From DATKPE01 sp033854175 (GTDB lineage: Bacteria > Bacteroidota > Ignavibacteria > UBA10030 > SZUA-254): a DNA stretch of 14,149 nt. A program made the translations under genes and the position numbers. The DNA is taken from contig JAWOKN010000218.1 in the NCBI GenBank assembly GCA_033854175.1, positions 1 through 14,149 of the forward strand. Reading direction: 5' to 3'. Position 1 is the first letter of the stretch, and each line of letters opens with the position of its first letter. Under the pieces are notes generated by a model. That model ran no database searches and had not been told where the DNA came from. It saw only the letters and a program-made list of their open reading frames with translations. Positions 12,890-14,149 of the stretch are shown here, one piece after another.

Positions 12890-14041
12890 ATGGCTCAAAA
12901 ACCAAAGAAAAAGTCGAGCGGTGCCAAACGAACCGCAGCAGTACGCACCGAACCGAAACAGTTCTCGCTCGGGGAACTTGTACGTGAATTGAACTCCTTT
13001 AACGTCGATAATTACTGGGATTTGGGGAGGTTTTTGGTCGATAAGGTTATGCCCGTGGCGAGAAAAGCGGGCATGTTCGAGGATCAGGTCCTGAAAATGA
13101 TATCCTCCCATCCTGGTGTGAAATTTCCTTATTCGATGCTGAAACAGTGCCAGCAGTACTATACCTACTATCCCGACGTCAAGAAACGGTCGCTCCCAGA
13201 GGTGTTCTATTTTGATCTGGCAACGAAGGTCGACGAAACACGGCGCAGGGATCAGTATGAGAAAATGGCCGTCGATCACAGCTGGACGATTTCCGATCTG
13301 CGGAAAAGAATTCATGACGACGACATGGCCAGACGGATCGATGAACGGACAAAATACGGGTTCGACCTCAGGGATAGAAACGTCTGGACATTTGAAACCC
13401 CTGATCCCCGTTTCGGGAAATCGAATTTTAAGGGGCGGATCCCGGGTCAGATTGTCGCAAATGCTCTTTATTATTACACGAAAACGGGTGACTATGTCGT
13501 GGATCCGTTCGCAGGGAGCGGGACATTGGGTGACGTTGTCGACACGGTTTCGTACTTTCATGATCGAAAATATAAGCTGTTTGATATGGAACCGAGCGAT
13601 GATCGGATCGTCCGCAATAACATTCTGAATACCGGAATTCCCGAACAGACCGGAACTGTGGATTACATATTCCTTGATCCCCCGGCAGATTTCATGCAGA
13701 AAGATACCATGACGCATTTCGACGTTGGTATGGATGCACTTAAAGCGGATTTTCAGCTGAAGTTCAAGGGGATATTCCGGGAATGTGCAAGAATTCTGAA
13801 ACAGGGAGGAAAGGTATCTGTTGTTGTCGAACCGGCCTTCGCTGTCTCGGAATTCATCGACTATCCGAGCGAGGTCGTCCAGATTTTCCGCGACATGGGA
13901 TTTAAGCCTGTCGGCAAGGTTTATTTGCCCCGCAGATCAAGCGAGTCAACTTCACGAACGGGACAGGGCATCGCGGAAATGCGGGGAATTAGAATTCTGA
14001 GTTCGGATTGCAGGGAACTGCTGACCTTTCAGAAAATGTAA
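12890..14041 (+). CDS. N4/N6-type DNA-methyltransferase-like protein with a DUF1016-N-like helical domain
   Basis: The 383-residue product starts with a Lys/Arg-rich tail (1-22). A helical region (about 28-150) follows, with YWDLGRFLVD, FPYSMLKQCQQYYTYYPDV, LPEVFYFDLATKV and MAVDHSWTISDLRKRI. This order of motifs resembles the N-terminal domain of DUF1016/YhcG proteins. The C-terminal half is a Rossmann amino-methyltransferase: RIPGQIVANALYYYT, the AdoMet motif DPFAGSGT (205-212), an acidic strand end FDMEP, and motif IV FLDPPADFM (Asp263-Pro-Pro-Ala266). Motif I precedes IV, as in alpha/gamma-type amino-MTases. The usual aromatic residue of DPP[YFW] is Ala, so methylation of a flipped base may be altered or lost. 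The start has a strong GAGGTGAT SD at 12879-12886. No restriction enzyme gene is adjacent. It could be a solitary MTase, a regulator using the fold, or a degenerate MTase. Confidence 0.8.
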   Translation: MAQKPKKKSSGAKRTAAVRTEPKQFSLGELVRELNSFNVDNYWDLGRFLVDKVMPVARKAGMFEDQVLKMISSHPGVKFPYSMLKQCQQYYTYYPDVKKRSLPEVFYFDLATKVDETRRRDQYEKMAVDHSWTISDLRKRIHDDDMARRIDERTKYGFDLRDRNVWTFETPDPRFGKSNFKGRIPGQIVANALYYYTKTGDYVVDPFAGSGTLGDVVDTVSYFHDRKYKLFDMEPSDDRIVRNNILNTGIPEQTGTVDYIFLDPPADFMQKDTMTHFDVGMDALKADFQLKFKGIFRECARILKQGGKVSVVVEPAFAVSEFIDYPSEVVQIFRDMGFKPVGKVYLPRRSSESTSRTGQGIAEMRGIRILSSDCRELLTFQKM

Positions 14042-14047
14042 TATCGT

Positions 14048-14072
14048 TCGCGATGTGAAATTTTTATCGCGA
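14048..14072. repeat. inverted repeat between the methyltransferase-like gene and tRNA-Phe
   Basis: TCGCGAT (14048-14054) and ATCGCGA (14066-14072) form a perfect 7-bp stem with an 11-nt, T-rich loop. The second arm ends 2 nt before the first base of the tRNA. No T run follows, so it is more likely a processing structure, a protein site or a weak terminator than a standard intrinsic one. Confidence 0.4.
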
Positions 14073-14074
14073 TT

Positions 14075-14147
14075 GGACAGGTAGCTCAGTCGGTAGAGCA
14101 ACGGCCTGAAAAGCCGTGTGTCGCCAGTTCGATTCTGGCCCTGTCCA
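14075..14147 (+). tRNA. tRNA-Phe (anticodon GAA)
   Basis: A full cloverleaf can be drawn. The acceptor stem GGACAGG (14075-14081) pairs with CCTGTCC (14140-14146). The D stem is GCTC/GAGC with an 8-nt loop containing GG, and the anticodon stem is ACGGC/GCCGT around loop CTGAAAA, giving anticodon GAA (14108-14110). A 5-nt variable loop follows, and the T stem GCCAG/CTGGC encloses TTCGATT. The discriminator is A14147. The two remaining bases of the window are CA, so the 3' CCA appears not to be encoded. Confidence 0.97.
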
Positions 14148-14149
14148 CA

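Noticed and set aside
12842..13717. Minus-strand ORF of 291 codons
   Set aside because: It is antisense to the methyltransferase-like gene, whose + strand frame has clear motifs, a promoter and an SD.

Overview
The window is a compact piece of bacterial chromosome in which every credible gene lies on the + strand. The genes are pyrimidine synthesis (pyrR-pyrB-pyrC), a secreted small protein, a very large NtrY-like sensor kinase, pgeF, glmS, an enoyl-reductase-type SDR, an acyl-CoA dehydrogenase, a DNA-methyltransferase-like protein and tRNA-Phe. Promoters look sigma70-like (TTGACT/TTGATT/TTGTAG, 17 bp, then TATTAT/TATATT/TATTTT), and several genes have strong Shine-Dalgarno sites. The moderately GC-rich coding DNA, the DUF4783-like secreted protein and the multi-sensor NtrY-like kinase suggest a Gram-negative bacterium of the wider FCB group or a related candidate phylum. 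I cannot place it further from sequence alone. I see no insertion sequence, prophage gene or CRISPR array.

Layout. Positions 1-200 are a dense regulatory leader: a promoter, a PyrR-binding RNA motif, a 27-codon leader ORF and an intrinsic attenuator inside that ORF, whose stop codon overlaps the pyrR start. Positions 198-2975 hold pyrR, pyrB and pyrC, tightly packed. Positions 2976-3244 are intergenic, with hairpins and a probable terminator. Positions 3245-8477 form a likely operon: the secreted protein, the 12-TM kinase (5 nt later) and pgeF (ATGA overlap). glmS follows 62 nt later. After about 250 nt of structured intergenic DNA with a promoter come the SDR (TTG start, strong SD) and the acyl-CoA dehydrogenase. 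A further non-coding stretch of about 240 nt carries a good promoter for the methyltransferase-like gene, and tRNA-Phe(GAA) closes the window.

How the genes work together. The first block makes dihydroorotate from carbamoyl phosphate and aspartate, with UMP feedback through PyrR. The second block is envelope-centred: PgeF removes mis-incorporated residues from peptidoglycan precursors, GlmS makes glucosamine-6-phosphate for UDP-GlcNAc, and the kinase has three extracytoplasmic regions able to read the envelope. The third block is acyl-chain metabolism. The last protein pairs a DUF1016-N-like helical region with an amino-methyltransferase fold whose catalytic motif is DPPA instead of DPPY.

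The most interesting region is the pyr leader. The PyrR site appears to contain the ribosome-binding site of a leader ORF that runs through the terminator into pyrR. That would join PyrR control, translation-dependent attenuation and translational coupling in about 110 nt.
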